Shown here: piece by piece, positions 9,241-18,444 of the stretch
Layout of the letters: the number at the start of each line of letters is the position of its first letter
Numbering within the stretch: the first letter of the stretch is position 1
Assembly: GCA_050246595.1 (NCBI GenBank)
Contig: JBFWVT010000006.1
Coordinates: 1-64,000 of the forward strand
Reading direction: 5' to 3'
From: DATARH01 sp050246595
Lineage (GTDB): Bacteria > Pseudomonadota > Alphaproteobacteria > ATCC43930 > CGMCC-115725
Length of the DNA stretch: 64,000 bases
Program-made: the position numbers and the translations under genes
Notes under the pieces: generated by a model
Told to the model about the DNA's origin: nothing
What the model saw: the letters and a program-made list of their open reading frames with translations, nothing else
Databases searched by the model: none

Positions 9241-9326
9241 CTTCTGTTTGCGGTGGATCGGATGATCCGTCGGCAGTCTCGGGCGGCTGGTATAAGCGCC
9301 TCGTTGTGCCGGCCGGAAAGCCCTTT

Positions 9327-9839
9327 CTACTCGACGATCCGCGGGATCAGTAGAAACAGGTCGGTATCTCCGGTCTCTTGTCCGGCGGCGGTGATCAGCG
9401 CATGCGCCTGGCCGCGATGATGGGTCTGATGGTTGAAGAAATGCGTGACGAGCAGCCGCTTCGGCGCGCGGATTTCGCGCCCGGCGGCGCCGCTGAACCA
9501 GACCAGCTCCTCGTCCAGCCAGGGCTGGTCGATCCTTGCGGCCCAGGCCGAAATACCGGCATCAGCCTGTTCGCGCGCTTGGCGCAACTCGGCAAAGTCT
9601 TCGACAAACCGGTCGCTTTCCTTGATCGGCGTGGCCGGGCGCGGCCAGTTGTCGAAACGGCTCATCCACTGGTGATCGCCCCACAGGATGTGGACGAGGG
9701 TGCCATGGATCGAACTCCAGAAGGCGCCTTTCGAAACACGCCGCTCGGCCTCGCCAAGCCGTCCGGCGGCGCCGTACAGGCGGCGGTTCATCTCGGCGTT
9801 ATAGGCCGCCATCGTGCGGACATAGGCGGGGGTAATCAT
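9327..9839 (-). CDS. DinB-family protein
   Basis: A 170-residue four-helix-bundle protein of the DinB/YfiT superfamily. The metal-binding histidines of the family are visible: HILWGDHQW in the second helix and HHRGQAHAL in the last helix. The typical N-terminus YVRTMAAYNAEMNRRLY supports the chosen start at 9839, which is preceded by AAAGGAG. Members are metal-dependent, often damage-inducible or thiol-transferase-like; the exact role here is unknown. It is transcribed divergently from the DUF35/thiolase pair, with about 140 bp between the starts. Confidence 0.8.
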   Translation of the reverse strand: MITPAYVRTMAAYNAEMNRRLYGAAGRLGEAERRVSKGAFWSSIHGTLVHILWGDHQWMSRFDNWPRPATPIKESDRFVEDFAELRQAREQADAGISAWAARIDQPWLDEELVWFSGAAGREIRAPKRLLVTHFFNHQTHHRGQAHALITAAGQETGDTDLFLLIPRIVE

Positions 9840-9979
9840 CGGCGTCTCCGCTCCTTTGGTGCAGATTCCGTTTGCCGCAGGCCGCCCGGCGCAGCAACCT
9901 TGATTCGACATCAACCCCTCCCTTCTTTCCGCACCGCGAGCGGGGGCGACAGGGAGGGCACCAGCCCGGGGAAGAACGG

Positions 9980-10390
9980 ATGCCCGAAGGACAGCGGCCG
10001 CGGCCAGCGCCGACACCCGAAACGATGCATTTCTGGGAGGGAACGCGCGCCGGCGAATTGCGTCTGCAGCGCTGCGATTCCTGCGGCAAGACCTATTTTC
10101 CGCCGCGGCCGTTCTGCCCGGAATGCGCGTCGCGCGGGGTTGCCGTGTTCCGCGCCAGCGGCAGGGGACGGCTTTACTCCTATGTGATCCACCACCGGCC
10201 GGTGCCGGGCTTTACGCCGCCCTATGCGATCGCGGTGGTCGAACTCGACGAGGGACCGCGGATGATGACCAACATCGTCGATTGCCCGCAGACGCCGGAG
10301 GCGCTTGTCCTAGACATGCCGGTCGAGGTTGCGTTCGAGAAGATCGACGACGAGATTACCCTGCCGCTGTTCCGCCCGGCGAAAGGCTGA
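9980..10390 (+). CDS. Zn-ribbon/OB-fold protein (DUF35 family), thiolase partner
   Basis: A 136-residue DUF35 protein. The rubredoxin-like zinc ribbon is formed by C32, C35, C46 and C49 (CDSCGKTYFPPRPFCPEC), followed by an OB-fold segment (LYSYVIHHRPVPGFTPPYAIAVVELDEG). Such proteins bind acyl-CoA and form complexes with thiolases or HMG-CoA synthase-like enzymes. The next gene, five bases downstream, is a thiolase of the SCP-x type, which fits that partnership. The ATG at 9980 follows a GGGAAGAA site; the upstream frame is open but Arg/Pro-rich. Confidence 0.85.
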   Translation: MPEGQRPRPAPTPETMHFWEGTRAGELRLQRCDSCGKTYFPPRPFCPECASRGVAVFRASGRGRLYSYVIHHRPVPGFTPPYAIAVVELDEGPRMMTNIVDCPQTPEALVLDMPVEVAFEKIDDEITLPLFRPAKG

Positions 10391-10395
10391 CCGAC

Positions 10396-11538
10396 ATGAA
10401 ACCGAAATCCGTTGCGATCGTCGGCGCCGCCGAGACGACCGAGCTGGGCCGCATCCCGAACCTGTCGCAGATCGGGTTGCACGCCGACGCCGCGCTGAAC
10501 GCGATGAAGGACGCCGGCATCGGACCGAAGGATATCGACGGCGTCGCGACGGCCGGCGAGACGCCGGTCACGATCGCGCATTATCTCGGCATTACCCCGC
10601 GCTGGGTGGACGGCACGGCGGTCGGCGGCTGCTCGTTTATGATCCATGTCCGCCACGCCGCCGCCGCGATCGAATCAGGGCTGTGCAGGACCGTGCTGAT
10701 CACGCATGGCGAAAGCGGCCGCTCCGGGGTGGCGCGCTCCCGCCCGGTCGTGACCCCGGGCAGTCTGCAAGGCCAGTTTGAGATGCCATACGGACCGATG
10801 GGGCCGCCGACCCTCTTCACGATCCCGGTGTTGCGCTACATGAAGACCTACGGCACCACCGAGGAGCAGCTCGCGATGGTGTCGGTCATTCAGCGCGAAT
10901 GGGCCGCGAAGAACCCGCGCGCGACATTCAAGGACTCGATCACAGTTGAGGACGTGCTGAATTCGCGAATGATCGCGTATCCATTCCGCCTGTTGATGTG
11001 CTGTCTGGTGACCGATGGCGGCGGCGCGCTGATCCTGACCTCGGCCGACCGCGCCAGGGATTTCCCGCAGAAGCCAGTCTATCTGCTCGGCACCGGCGAA
11101 TCGGTCGAGACGCCAATGGTCAGCCAGATGGAGGATTTTACCTCCTCGCGCGCCTTCCGGGTCGCCGGACCGACCGCTTTCAGGGAAGCCGGCATCGCGC
11201 ATGATGATGTCGATCACCTGATGATCTACGACGCCTTCGCGCACTTGCCGATCTATGGTCTCGAAGATCTCGGCTTTTGCGGACGCGGCGAGGCGGCCTC
11301 GTTTGTCTGGGACAGGAACACCGCGCCGGGCGGCAGGCTGCCGCTGAACACCAATGGCGGCGGGCTGTCCTACATGCACTCGGGTATGTACGGCATGTAT
11401 GCGCTGCAGGAGAGCGTGCGCCAGATGCGCGGCACCGCACCGGCCCAGGTGTCAGGGGCGAAGGTCTCGGTATGCCATGGGGTCGGCGGCATGTTTGCCG
11501 CTTCCGGCACGATCATCATGACCAATGAGGCGCTCTGA
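10396..11538 (+). CDS. Thiolase (SCP-x-type acetyl-CoA acetyltransferase-like)
   Basis: A 380-residue thiolase-fold enzyme of the SCP-x / sterol-carrier thiolase branch. The likely nucleophile is C79 in VGGCSFM. The C-terminal half has the family's LNTNGGGLSYMHSGMYGMYA and the terminal CHGVGGMF motif with Cys and His of the active site. It is expected to cleave or form 3-ketoacyl-CoA thioesters in the cytoplasm, with the DUF35 protein encoded just upstream as a subunit. The substrate may be a branched or alicyclic acyl-CoA; this cannot be decided from the sequence. Confidence 0.85.
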   Translation: MKPKSVAIVGAAETTELGRIPNLSQIGLHADAALNAMKDAGIGPKDIDGVATAGETPVTIAHYLGITPRWVDGTAVGGCSFMIHVRHAAAAIESGLCRTVLITHGESGRSGVARSRPVVTPGSLQGQFEMPYGPMGPPTLFTIPVLRYMKTYGTTEEQLAMVSVIQREWAAKNPRATFKDSITVEDVLNSRMIAYPFRLLMCCLVTDGGGALILTSADRARDFPQKPVYLLGTGESVETPMVSQMEDFTSSRAFRVAGPTAFREAGIAHDDVDHLMIYDAFAHLPIYGLEDLGFCGRGEAASFVWDRNTAPGGRLPLNTNGGGLSYMHSGMYGMYALQESVRQMRGTAPAQVSGAKVSVCHGVGGMFAASGTIIMTNEAL

Positions 11539-11606
11539 GCCGGGGCGCGACGAGGCGGCGCGAGCCTGGCTGGCGCACCGGGCCAGCCAAGGCGAGATCG
11601 GGCAAA

Positions 11607-12341
11607 TTATTTAGCGCGGGCCAGGTATTCGGCGCGTGCGAGCTTGCGCAAGCGAGCCAGCCGCTCGCGAGCGCTGAGCGGGGTTTCGCCGCGCAGCGCG
11701 GTCGGCATCTTGTTCGGAACGGCGTTCCCTTTAGCGACCAGCAGCCTGCCTTTTTTGTCGAATTGGATCTTGCGGTTGCCGGCGAGAAGGGTGCCGCCGC
11801 GATCCTTCTTGTCGATATCCCAATTGCGAACCGGACCGGTGTCGATATGCATAAAGCTGGAATGGGGATACCACCCGACACCGCCGCGCTGCATTGCCCG
11901 AGCAGCCTTCATCGCGTCGGCAAGCTTGTCGCCAAAATGGACATCGAGCGCCCGGCCATAGAGATGCAGGCTGTTTTCGGCCGGTTTGAAGCCCTTGCGC
12001 GCCAGCATCGCGTTGGTTTCCGGGGTGCGGTAAGCGGACAGGATCGTCACTCGCCCCTGGTGGCCGATGGATTGCATCACCCCGGACAGGAAATCGAGCA
12101 GATCGACATCGATGCCGATCTTGTCGCCGGAATGAAAGTCGCGCAGCAAGACCGAAATCTCGTCCATGACCCGCGGGATCGGGCCGTTATCGTCCCGGTA
12201 AACGCCGCTGAAGGTCTCCTTTGTATGCGCGTTCAGAAGATTGAGCCGGTGCGGACGCGGCGGCGGTGATGGGAGGGCATAGGCTGCGGAGGGCAGGGCC
12301 ACGGTGCCGGCGATGAACGAGAGAAACTGACGTCGATCCAT
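11607..12341 (-). CDS. DUF882 (YcbK-like, peptidase M15-fold) Tat-exported protein
   Basis: A 244-residue exported protein. The N-terminus MDRRQFLSFIAGTVALPSAAYA is a Tat-type signal (twin Arg followed by FLSF). The mature part has the M15/DUF882 metal-site pattern: SAYRT (102-106), H126 and D133 in HLYGRALDVHF, and H165/D167 in FMHIDTG. These residues correspond to the zinc ligands of D-Ala-D-Ala-type carboxypeptidases and endopeptidases, so a role in peptidoglycan turnover in the periplasm is likely. It is monocistronic, with about 160 bp before the next gene on the same strand. Confidence 0.82.
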   Translation of the reverse strand: MDRRQFLSFIAGTVALPSAAYALPSPPPRPHRLNLLNAHTKETFSGVYRDDNGPIPRVMDEISVLLRDFHSGDKIGIDVDLLDFLSGVMQSIGHQGRVTILSAYRTPETNAMLARKGFKPAENSLHLYGRALDVHFGDKLADAMKAARAMQRGGVGWYPHSSFMHIDTGPVRNWDIDKKDRGGTLLAGNRKIQFDKKGRLLVAKGNAVPNKMPTALRGETPLSARERLARLRKLARAEYLARAK

Positions 12342-12504
12342 CGTCCCCGATCTGGATTATTATAGACAACGATGCCCGACGCTCCGTCCAGCCAAGACCG
12401 GTTAGTTTTACAAAGCGTCACGGCACGTGTCAAAATATAACGGAGCGTCGTCAGTTTGCAAAGGCGATCGGGCCGATTTCCGGCAGTTTATAAAATTTAC
12501 AGGT

Positions 12505-14997
12505 TCAAAAACGTCTTAATAGTCGTTCTATATAGTCGAGTTCTATCTCCGGTCGAGTACGCTCGCCGGCACGCCGGCGCAGCTCATCGAGAATGCGGCG
12601 CGATTTCTGCAGGATGTTTTCGTCCGGGATTTTGACGTCGCCGCGATCGAAAGTGCCGTTGTTCGAAACCGGCCGGCCCAGCGGGTCGCGCTCGGTCCGG
12701 TCGCGCCCGGGGCGGTTATCGGTCGCTCCGACTTCGCTGTTATCGGGCTTGCCAAAACCGCTGCCAAGCTGGTTCTGGAACTGCTGGGCCAGATCGCGCG
12801 CTGCCTGCTGCAATTGATCGAGCGCATCGGTCTGCGGACCGATCGCCTCGCCGGGGCGGGCGCGTCCGAGCGCGCCGGTGGCGTCCCGCATCGAGCGTTC
12901 TGCCCGCCCGAACGGTTCGGGGATGTTTCCTGCCCCCTCGCCGAGCTGGCGCATCATCTCGCCGAGCATACGGCGCAGCGCCTCCTGCTGGCCGGCGGCG
13001 TCACCCATCTCACCCATTTCGCCGGCCTCGCCCTGGGCGCCCTGCTGCTCTCCGGTCTGAGGTTGGCCGTTGCGGTCAGACTCTCCGGCCTCGCCCTGCT
13101 TGGAGCGGGCGCGGAAACTGCGGTCCAGAAGCTGTTGCTGACGCTGCATCAACTGCTGCAAGCCGCGCATCATCTGCTGCGCCTGCCCCTCGCCCTGCTG
13201 CTGCATTTGCCCGGGCTGCGCCGTGCGCAGGTTTTCCAGCATCTCCTGAAGCTGCGAGAGCAGTTCGCGGGCCTGGTCGCGCGCTCCGCTGCGCGCCATC
13301 TCGCGGGCGCGATCCAGCATCTGCTGCAGATCGCGCCTGGTGAGCATCTGAGAGGGATCGATCGGCTGGGTTGCCTCCTGCGGCGGGCGTCGCCGCATTT
13401 CCTCGGCCATTGCCTGCAGATAGCGGTCGAGCGCGTCGCGCAGTTCCTGCATCAGGCGCTCGATCTCCTCATCGGGAGCACCCTTGGCGAGCGCTTCCTG
13501 TAGCTTTTGCTGCAAGCGGCGCAGGTCGCGTTCGGCGAGCGAGAGATTGCCGTCCTCGATGCGCAGGGCGGTGTCCCACAACAGCTGGGAGACGGCAGCG
13601 ATCGACTCTTTGCTGCTGTCGCTGCGCAGCCGCTGCTGCGCCATACGCACCCCGAGATAGACGACGGTGTCGTCGCGGAACAGCGCCGGACGGCTGTTCA
13701 GGTCGCCCAGGATTTCGGCGACGGCAGCGGCCGAGCGCGGGTCCTTAGCCAGCTCCTTGCGCTGATCGATGATCGCGCGCGCCACCGGATGCTGGAATTC
13801 GCGTTCCGGCAAGGTCGTCCGGACCGGCTCGCTTTCCCCTGTCTGGCCGAGTCCGTCGGTGGCGACGAGACGGATCTCGACCGGCAGACCGGCCCAAGGA
13901 TGCGGCGTGAGGTCATGATAGCTCGCCGCCTCCGCCTCTTTCAGGCTCAGCCCCGGCAGCGGCAGATCGAGTTCGATCGTCTCGTCCGCGGCGGATTCGG
14001 GGAGCCGGATCATCGCCTTCGCGCTCGCGAGACCGTAATCGTCCGCCGCCCGGAGGGCGAGGCGCAGCGCCGCGCGCGCGGTTGCCGCGGGCGGCTCGGC
14101 GAACGCGATCGTCGGCGGATTGTCCGGGACGATCTCGATCCCCCAGCGCCCGAGCAGGTTGCCGCCCTGGTGCAGACTCAGCTCCTTGCCGTTGGTCAGC
14201 TTCCGCTCGATCCGGAAATTCTGCTTGTCGACCGCGGCGAACGCCTCGCGGGTTTCGTCGATTGCAAGAAGCGGCACCTCGCCGCCGCCGTGAACCTGGC
14301 CAAGAAGCACGCTGCCGGTGGCGACCGGCGCGGTCCCGGTGACATCCGCGCGCAGGAATTGCGGTGCAAGCCCGGTGTATTCGGGCGGGCTCACCCACAA
14401 CTCGAAGCTGGTCGGCAGTGCTGCCGCGGAGGCGGCGAAGCTCGGCTGAACGGCGCGGAATGCACGATCGCGCCAGTCGGTCCCGGCATCGATGACGGCC
14501 AGCAGCAGCAGGATTGCGAGAACCGAGCGAATGCCCCACGGATCGCGCCGCGCCAAACCGGCAATCGGCCAGCCGACACGCAACCGCCGCAGCGCCGCCG
14601 CCATCCGCCGCTGGTGCGCCGCCCAGAGCAGCTTGGCGTTGTCATCGAGCGGCGCGCTCGGGTGATCGTCGAGAGCCTGGAGCGGACGATGCGGCAGCCC
14701 GCTCGCCTGCTCGATCCGGCGCCGCGCCGCGAGCGTATCCGGCCAGCCGCCGCGCCGCGCGGCGCGCAGGCCCCATACCACCGACGCGGCAAACGCGACC
14801 GCGAAGAGCGCGAGAATCGCGGCATGCGCCAGGCCCGGCAATCCCGGCAGCAGATCAAGCAGCGCGACGGCCGCGAAAACGCCGAGGACGCAGAGGGCGG
14901 GCCAGGAGGCGGGCCAGACCCGTTCCCACAACAGCGCCGCGCGGGCGAGCCGCATCCGCAGAGCGAGCCGGTTTTCCGAACGGAAGATCTTCAGCAT
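12505..14997 (-). CDS. TIGR02302/DUF4175 family membrane protein
   Basis: An 830-residue protein of the large alphaproteobacterial TIGR02302 (DUF4175) group. The N-terminal 150 residues contain two or three hydrophobic helices (WPALCVLGVFAAVALLDLL; AILALFAVAFAASVVWG). A predicted beta-rich extracytoplasmic part follows, and the C-terminal third is Gln/Glu/Met-rich with long helices (for example LQQLMQRQQQLLD). The C-terminus is charged. The gene overlaps the lysA end by seven bases, which is its usual place. The biological role is not established; a cell-envelope function is inferred from topology. Confidence 0.85.
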   Translation of the reverse strand: MLKIFRSENRLALRMRLARAALLWERVWPASWPALCVLGVFAAVALLDLLPGLPGLAHAAILALFAVAFAASVVWGLRAARRGGWPDTLAARRRIEQASGLPHRPLQALDDHPSAPLDDNAKLLWAAHQRRMAAALRRLRVGWPIAGLARRDPWGIRSVLAILLLLAVIDAGTDWRDRAFRAVQPSFAASAAALPTSFELWVSPPEYTGLAPQFLRADVTGTAPVATGSVLLGQVHGGGEVPLLAIDETREAFAAVDKQNFRIERKLTNGKELSLHQGGNLLGRWGIEIVPDNPPTIAFAEPPAATARAALRLALRAADDYGLASAKAMIRLPESAADETIELDLPLPGLSLKEAEAASYHDLTPHPWAGLPVEIRLVATDGLGQTGESEPVRTTLPEREFQHPVARAIIDQRKELAKDPRSAAAVAEILGDLNSRPALFRDDTVVYLGVRMAQQRLRSDSSKESIAAVSQLLWDTALRIEDGNLSLAERDLRRLQQKLQEALAKGAPDEEIERLMQELRDALDRYLQAMAEEMRRRPPQEATQPIDPSQMLTRRDLQQMLDRAREMARSGARDQARELLSQLQEMLENLRTAQPGQMQQQGEGQAQQMMRGLQQLMQRQQQLLDRSFRARSKQGEAGESDRNGQPQTGEQQGAQGEAGEMGEMGDAAGQQEALRRMLGEMMRQLGEGAGNIPEPFGRAERSMRDATGALGRARPGEAIGPQTDALDQLQQAARDLAQQFQNQLGSGFGKPDNSEVGATDNRPGRDRTERDPLGRPVSNNGTFDRGDVKIPDENILQKSRRILDELRRRAGERTRPEIELDYIERLLRRF

Positions 14998-16310
14998 GCG
15001 TTACCTCGGCGGGACGGCGACGGAGGGACCGGGATGCCGCAGGGCGCAGCGAGCCACTCCGGAATCGCGTCCATCTGTAACATCGCCTCGAAGCTCGGCC
15101 GCGCCCGAATGACCGCAAAACGGTTCTCCGAAACCAGCACTTCGGGCACCAGCGGCCGGCTGTTATAGGTTGAACTCATCACGGCACCGTAAGCGCCGGT
15201 ATTGGTCAGCGCGAGCAGATCGTCCTCCGCGAGCGGAGGCAGATCGCGCCCGGCGGCAAACGTGTCGCCGGTCTCGCAGACCGGGCCGACCACATCGGCC
15301 GGTGTCAACACTGCTCCGGACGCCGGAAGCCGCACCGGTACGATGTCGTGCCAAGCGTCGTAAAGCGCGGGGCGGATCAGGTCGTTCATCGCCGCGTCGA
15401 TAATGACGAAGCGCCGTGTCGCACCGTCCTTGACATAAACCACCCGCGCAACCAGCAACCCGGAAGGGCCGCACAAAGCGCGGCCGGGTTCGAACGCCAG
15501 ATCGAGATCGAACGTTCCGAAGATCTCGCGGACCAGAGCGGCATAGACGGCCGGCTCCGGCGGGTTTTCGGCATGATAGCGGATGCCGAGACCGCCGCCG
15601 AGATCGAGCCGGGTCACGGCGAAACCCGCGCCGCGCAATTCGAGGACAAGCTCGGCGACACGCCCGAACGCCCGGCGGAACGGCGCCAGATCGAGGAGCT
15701 GCGAGCCGATATGCACCGCGACGCCGACCGGCTCGACGCCGGGCAGCGCGGCGGCGAGGCCGTAGGCATCGACCGCATCGTCGATATCGATGCCGAACTT
15801 GTTCTCTTTCTTGCCGGTCGAGATTTTGGCATGGGTCAGCGCATCGACATCGGGGTTGACCCGGATCGCGACCTGGGCGGTTTGGCGGCGCGCTTGCGCG
15901 ACGGCGCTGAGCCGGTGCAGCTCCGGGATCGACTCGATATTGATCTGCCGGATGCCTGCGGCAAGCGCGGCCGCCAGCTCGCCGCTGGTCTTGCCGACCC
16001 CGGAAAAAATGATCCGCGTCGGCGGGATGCCGGCGGCAAGCGCGCGGCGCAGCTCGCCCTCCGAGACGACATCGGCGCCGGCGCCGAGCCGAGCCAGCAG
16101 ACGCAGCACGGCGAGGTTCGAGTTCGCCTTGACGGCGAAACAGATCAGCGGCCGTTCGGCCGCGAACGCCTCGGCAAAGGCGTGATAGCGGGCGCCCAGC
16201 GACGCGGCGGAGTAGACATAGAACGGGGTTCCGACCGAATCGGCGATATGCGCGACCGAGACGTTCTCGGCATGCAGCACCCCGTCGCGGTACGCGAAAA
16301 CATCAGACAC
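14991..16310 (-). CDS. lysA: Diaminopimelate decarboxylase
   Basis: A 439-residue fold-type III PLP enzyme that converts meso-diaminopimelate to L-lysine in the cytoplasm. K61 in FAVKANSN is the PLP lysine. HIGSQL, LGGGLGI and EPGRALCG are the phosphate and active-site motifs, and GPVCETGDTFA supplies the cross-subunit Cys. Length is normal. It lies in the block argH-lptM-lysA-TIGR02302 and overlaps both neighbours by a few bases, indicating one transcript. Confidence 0.95.
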   Translation of the reverse strand: MSDVFAYRDGVLHAENVSVAHIADSVGTPFYVYSAASLGARYHAFAEAFAAERPLICFAVKANSNLAVLRLLARLGAGADVVSEGELRRALAAGIPPTRIIFSGVGKTSGELAAALAAGIRQINIESIPELHRLSAVAQARRQTAQVAIRVNPDVDALTHAKISTGKKENKFGIDIDDAVDAYGLAAALPGVEPVGVAVHIGSQLLDLAPFRRAFGRVAELVLELRGAGFAVTRLDLGGGLGIRYHAENPPEPAVYAALVREIFGTFDLDLAFEPGRALCGPSGLLVARVVYVKDGATRRFVIIDAAMNDLIRPALYDAWHDIVPVRLPASGAVLTPADVVGPVCETGDTFAAGRDLPPLAEDDLLALTNTGAYGAVMSSTYNSRPLVPEVLVSENRFAVIRARPSFEAMLQMDAIPEWLAAPCGIPVPPSPSRRGNAC

Positions 16311-16434
16311 TGGGATAGACCCTGGGATAGGTATGCGGCACGTCCGGGGGCGGTTGCGGATCGCCTTTCTTGCCGCACCCCGTGAGCGCCAGTCCGAGCA
16401 GCAGCACCGCGATGCCGAGGCGGGAAATTCTCAT
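16303..16434 (-). CDS. lptM: LptM-like lipoprotein (YifL type)
   Basis: A 43-residue lipoprotein. The signal MRISRLGIAVLLLGLALTGC ends in the lipobox LTGC, followed by the family hallmark GKKGDPQPP and a Tyr/Pro-rich tail. LptM/YifL proteins help maturation of the outer-membrane LPS translocon LptD. The ATG overlaps the argH stop (ATGA) and the 3' end overlaps the lysA start by eight bases, so expression is coupled to both. Its place between argH and lysA is common in proteobacteria. Confidence 0.85.
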   Translation of the reverse strand: MRISRLGIAVLLLGLALTGCGKKGDPQPPPDVPHTYPRVYPSV

Positions 16435-17801
16435 GCGAGAAACCTGCGCCGCGCCGCGGCGGCGGCCTCGCGCACCCGCACTGGCGCGGTGCCGCCAAAA
16501 CTGGTCCGGCTGGCAATCGAGCGATCGATATCGAGCACGTCGAACACCGAAGCGGTGATTTGCGGCTCCACGTGTTGCAGGTCGGCGAGCGGCAGTTCGG
16601 CGAGCGTGCAGCCTCTGGATTCGGCGCGCCTGACGATTTCGCCGGTGACATGGTGGGCGCGGCGAAACGGCATCCCGAGCGTGCGCACGAGCCAGTCCGC
16701 CAGATCGGTCGCGGTGCTGAAGCCGCGCCCGGCGACTTCGCGCAGCCGCTCGCGATCGGGGCGCATGTCGCGCACCATGCCGGTCATTGCCGCGAGACAC
16801 AATTCGAGCGCGTCGCTCGCCTCGAACACCGGAACCTTGTCCTCCTGCATGTCCTTTTGATAGGCGAGCGGCAGCGCTTTCATCACCGTCAACAAGCCGA
16901 TAAGCGCGCCGGCGAGCCGGCCGGTCTTGGCCCGCACCAACTCGGCCGCGTCGGGATTGCGTTTTTGCGGCATGATCGAGCTGCCGGTGGTGAACGCATC
17001 GCTGAGCCGGATGAAACCGAACGGATCGCTGGCCCAGACCACGATCTCCTCGGCCAGCCGCGACAGATGCGTGCCGGCGAGCGAAGCGGCTGCCAGAAAC
17101 TCGATCGCGAAATCGCGGTCGGAGACGGCGTCGAGCGAATTGGTGGCGGGCCGGTCGAAGCCGAGCGCGGCGGCGGTCGCGTCGCGATCGATCGGGAAGG
17201 CGGTGCCGGCGAGGGCGGCGGCGCCGAGCGGGCATTCGTTGAGCCTGATGCGGCAATCGGCAAACCGGCCGCGATCGCGCCCGAGCATCTCGACATAGGC
17301 CAGCAGATGGTGCCCGAACGTGACCGGCTGCGCGATCTGGAGATGCGTGAAACCCGGCATCACGGCGTCGGCATGCGCCTCGGCCTGATCGATCAACGCG
17401 CTCTGAAGTTCGCGCAGCGCCGTATCAAGGCGATCGATCGCGCCGCGCACCCACAGGCGGAAATCGGTCGCGACCTGATCGTTGCGCGAGCGCGCCGTGT
17501 GCAGCCGTCCGGCGGCCGGACCGATCAACTCGGCGAGCCGCGCCTCGATATTGAGGTGGATGTCCTCGTGCGCCTCGCTGAAGACAAAGGCGCCGCTGTC
17601 GATCTCGGCCCGGATCTGCCCTAGACCCCGGCGTATCGCCGCGCCATCTTCCGGCGAAATGATGCGCCGTGCGACAAGCATTGCGCAATGCGCCTGCGAG
17701 CCGGCGATGTCTTCGGCGTACAGGCGCTTGTCAAAATCGATGGAGGCATTGATGCGGCGCATGATCGCGGCCGGGCCGCCGGCGAACCGCCCGCCCCACA
17801 T
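16431..17801 (-). CDS. argH: Argininosuccinate lyase
   Basis: Catalyses the last step of arginine synthesis, argininosuccinate to arginine and fumarate. The start MWGGRFAGGP, the motif HTARSRNDQVATD and the fumarase-superfamily signature GSSIMPQKRNPD are intact; with the ATG at 17801 the protein has 456 residues. No ribosome site precedes this ATG. A perfect AGGAGG (complement of 17910-17915) lies upstream and is followed at six-base spacing by an in-frame ATC (17903-17901), which would add 34 residues, as seen in related N-terminally extended ArgH proteins. The real start is therefore uncertain. The gene is divergent from the TlpA-like gene, and the longer form would overlap its 5' end. Confidence 0.93.
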   Translation of the reverse strand: MWGGRFAGGPAAIMRRINASIDFDKRLYAEDIAGSQAHCAMLVARRIISPEDGAAIRRGLGQIRAEIDSGAFVFSEAHEDIHLNIEARLAELIGPAAGRLHTARSRNDQVATDFRLWVRGAIDRLDTALRELQSALIDQAEAHADAVMPGFTHLQIAQPVTFGHHLLAYVEMLGRDRGRFADCRIRLNECPLGAAALAGTAFPIDRDATAAALGFDRPATNSLDAVSDRDFAIEFLAAASLAGTHLSRLAEEIVVWASDPFGFIRLSDAFTTGSSIMPQKRNPDAAELVRAKTGRLAGALIGLLTVMKALPLAYQKDMQEDKVPVFEASDALELCLAAMTGMVRDMRPDRERLREVAGRGFSTATDLADWLVRTLGMPFRRAHHVTGEIVRRAESRGCTLAELPLADLQHVEPQITASVFDVLDIDRSIASRTSFGGTAPVRVREAAAAARRRFLA

Positions 17802-17883
17802 CGGATTGGCGTCGCCGGCGGCAGTGCGGTCGCGCTGGTCCCGCTGGCGGTCCGCCGGGTGGTCCCCTGGGCGAGGCTCGGCG

Positions 17884-18444
17884 TTGTTGCGCGGCGTGGC
17901 GATTTCGCTCCTCCTGGCATCGACAGCGGCCTCGGCGGCCGACAAGTCTCGTAATAACGTCACCTTTGGGCAGTTTAGCCCTGTTGCGGCGCCGCTTCCA
18001 GCACCCGAGGTCGGCTTCACCGATATGGAAGGCAAGCCGGCCGGTTTTGCCGATTTCCGCGGCAGGCCGGCTGTCGTCAATCTCTGGGCGACATGGTGCC
18101 AGCCTTGCCTGCGCGAGATGCCGTCTCTCGAACGCTTGCAGGAGAAGCTCGCCGGCAGGCTGGCAGTCGTGGCGATTTCGCAGGATCGCGGCGGCGACAA
18201 GGCTGTGACGCCGTTTCTGGCCAGGCTGGGTCTCGACAAGGTCAGGGTCTATCTCGACCCGAAGAGCGAGGTCGGCAAGGCGTTCGGGGTGCGCGGGTTG
18301 CCGACCAGCATCGTGCTCGACGCCGAGGGGCGCGAGATCGGACGGGTCGAAGGGGAGGCCGAATGGGATTCCGCGGCGATGCTGGCCGTACTCGAACCGC
18401 TCGTGAAGACCGCCGCGACCCCGGCTAAGGACGCGCCCCGCTGA
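17884..18444 (+). CDS. TlpA-like thiol:disulfide oxidoreductase
   Basis: A 186-residue periplasmic thioredoxin-fold protein. A signal peptide (VAISLLLASTAASAA) precedes the mature part. The active site is WCQPC at residues 71-75 within NLWATWCQPCLREMP, and the cis-Pro region GLPTSIVLD is present. TlpA/ResA proteins reduce disulfides in periplasmic proteins such as apocytochrome c or copper-site proteins. No in-frame ATG precedes the signal peptide, so the TTG at 17884 is the most likely start. It is divergent from argH and its 3' end overlaps the convergent esterase gene by 20 bases. Confidence 0.82.
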   Translation: MLRGVAISLLLASTAASAADKSRNNVTFGQFSPVAAPLPAPEVGFTDMEGKPAGFADFRGRPAVVNLWATWCQPCLREMPSLERLQEKLAGRLAVVAISQDRGGDKAVTPFLARLGLDKVRVYLDPKSEVGKAFGVRGLPTSIVLDAEGREIGRVEGEAEWDSAAMLAVLEPLVKTAATPAKDAPR

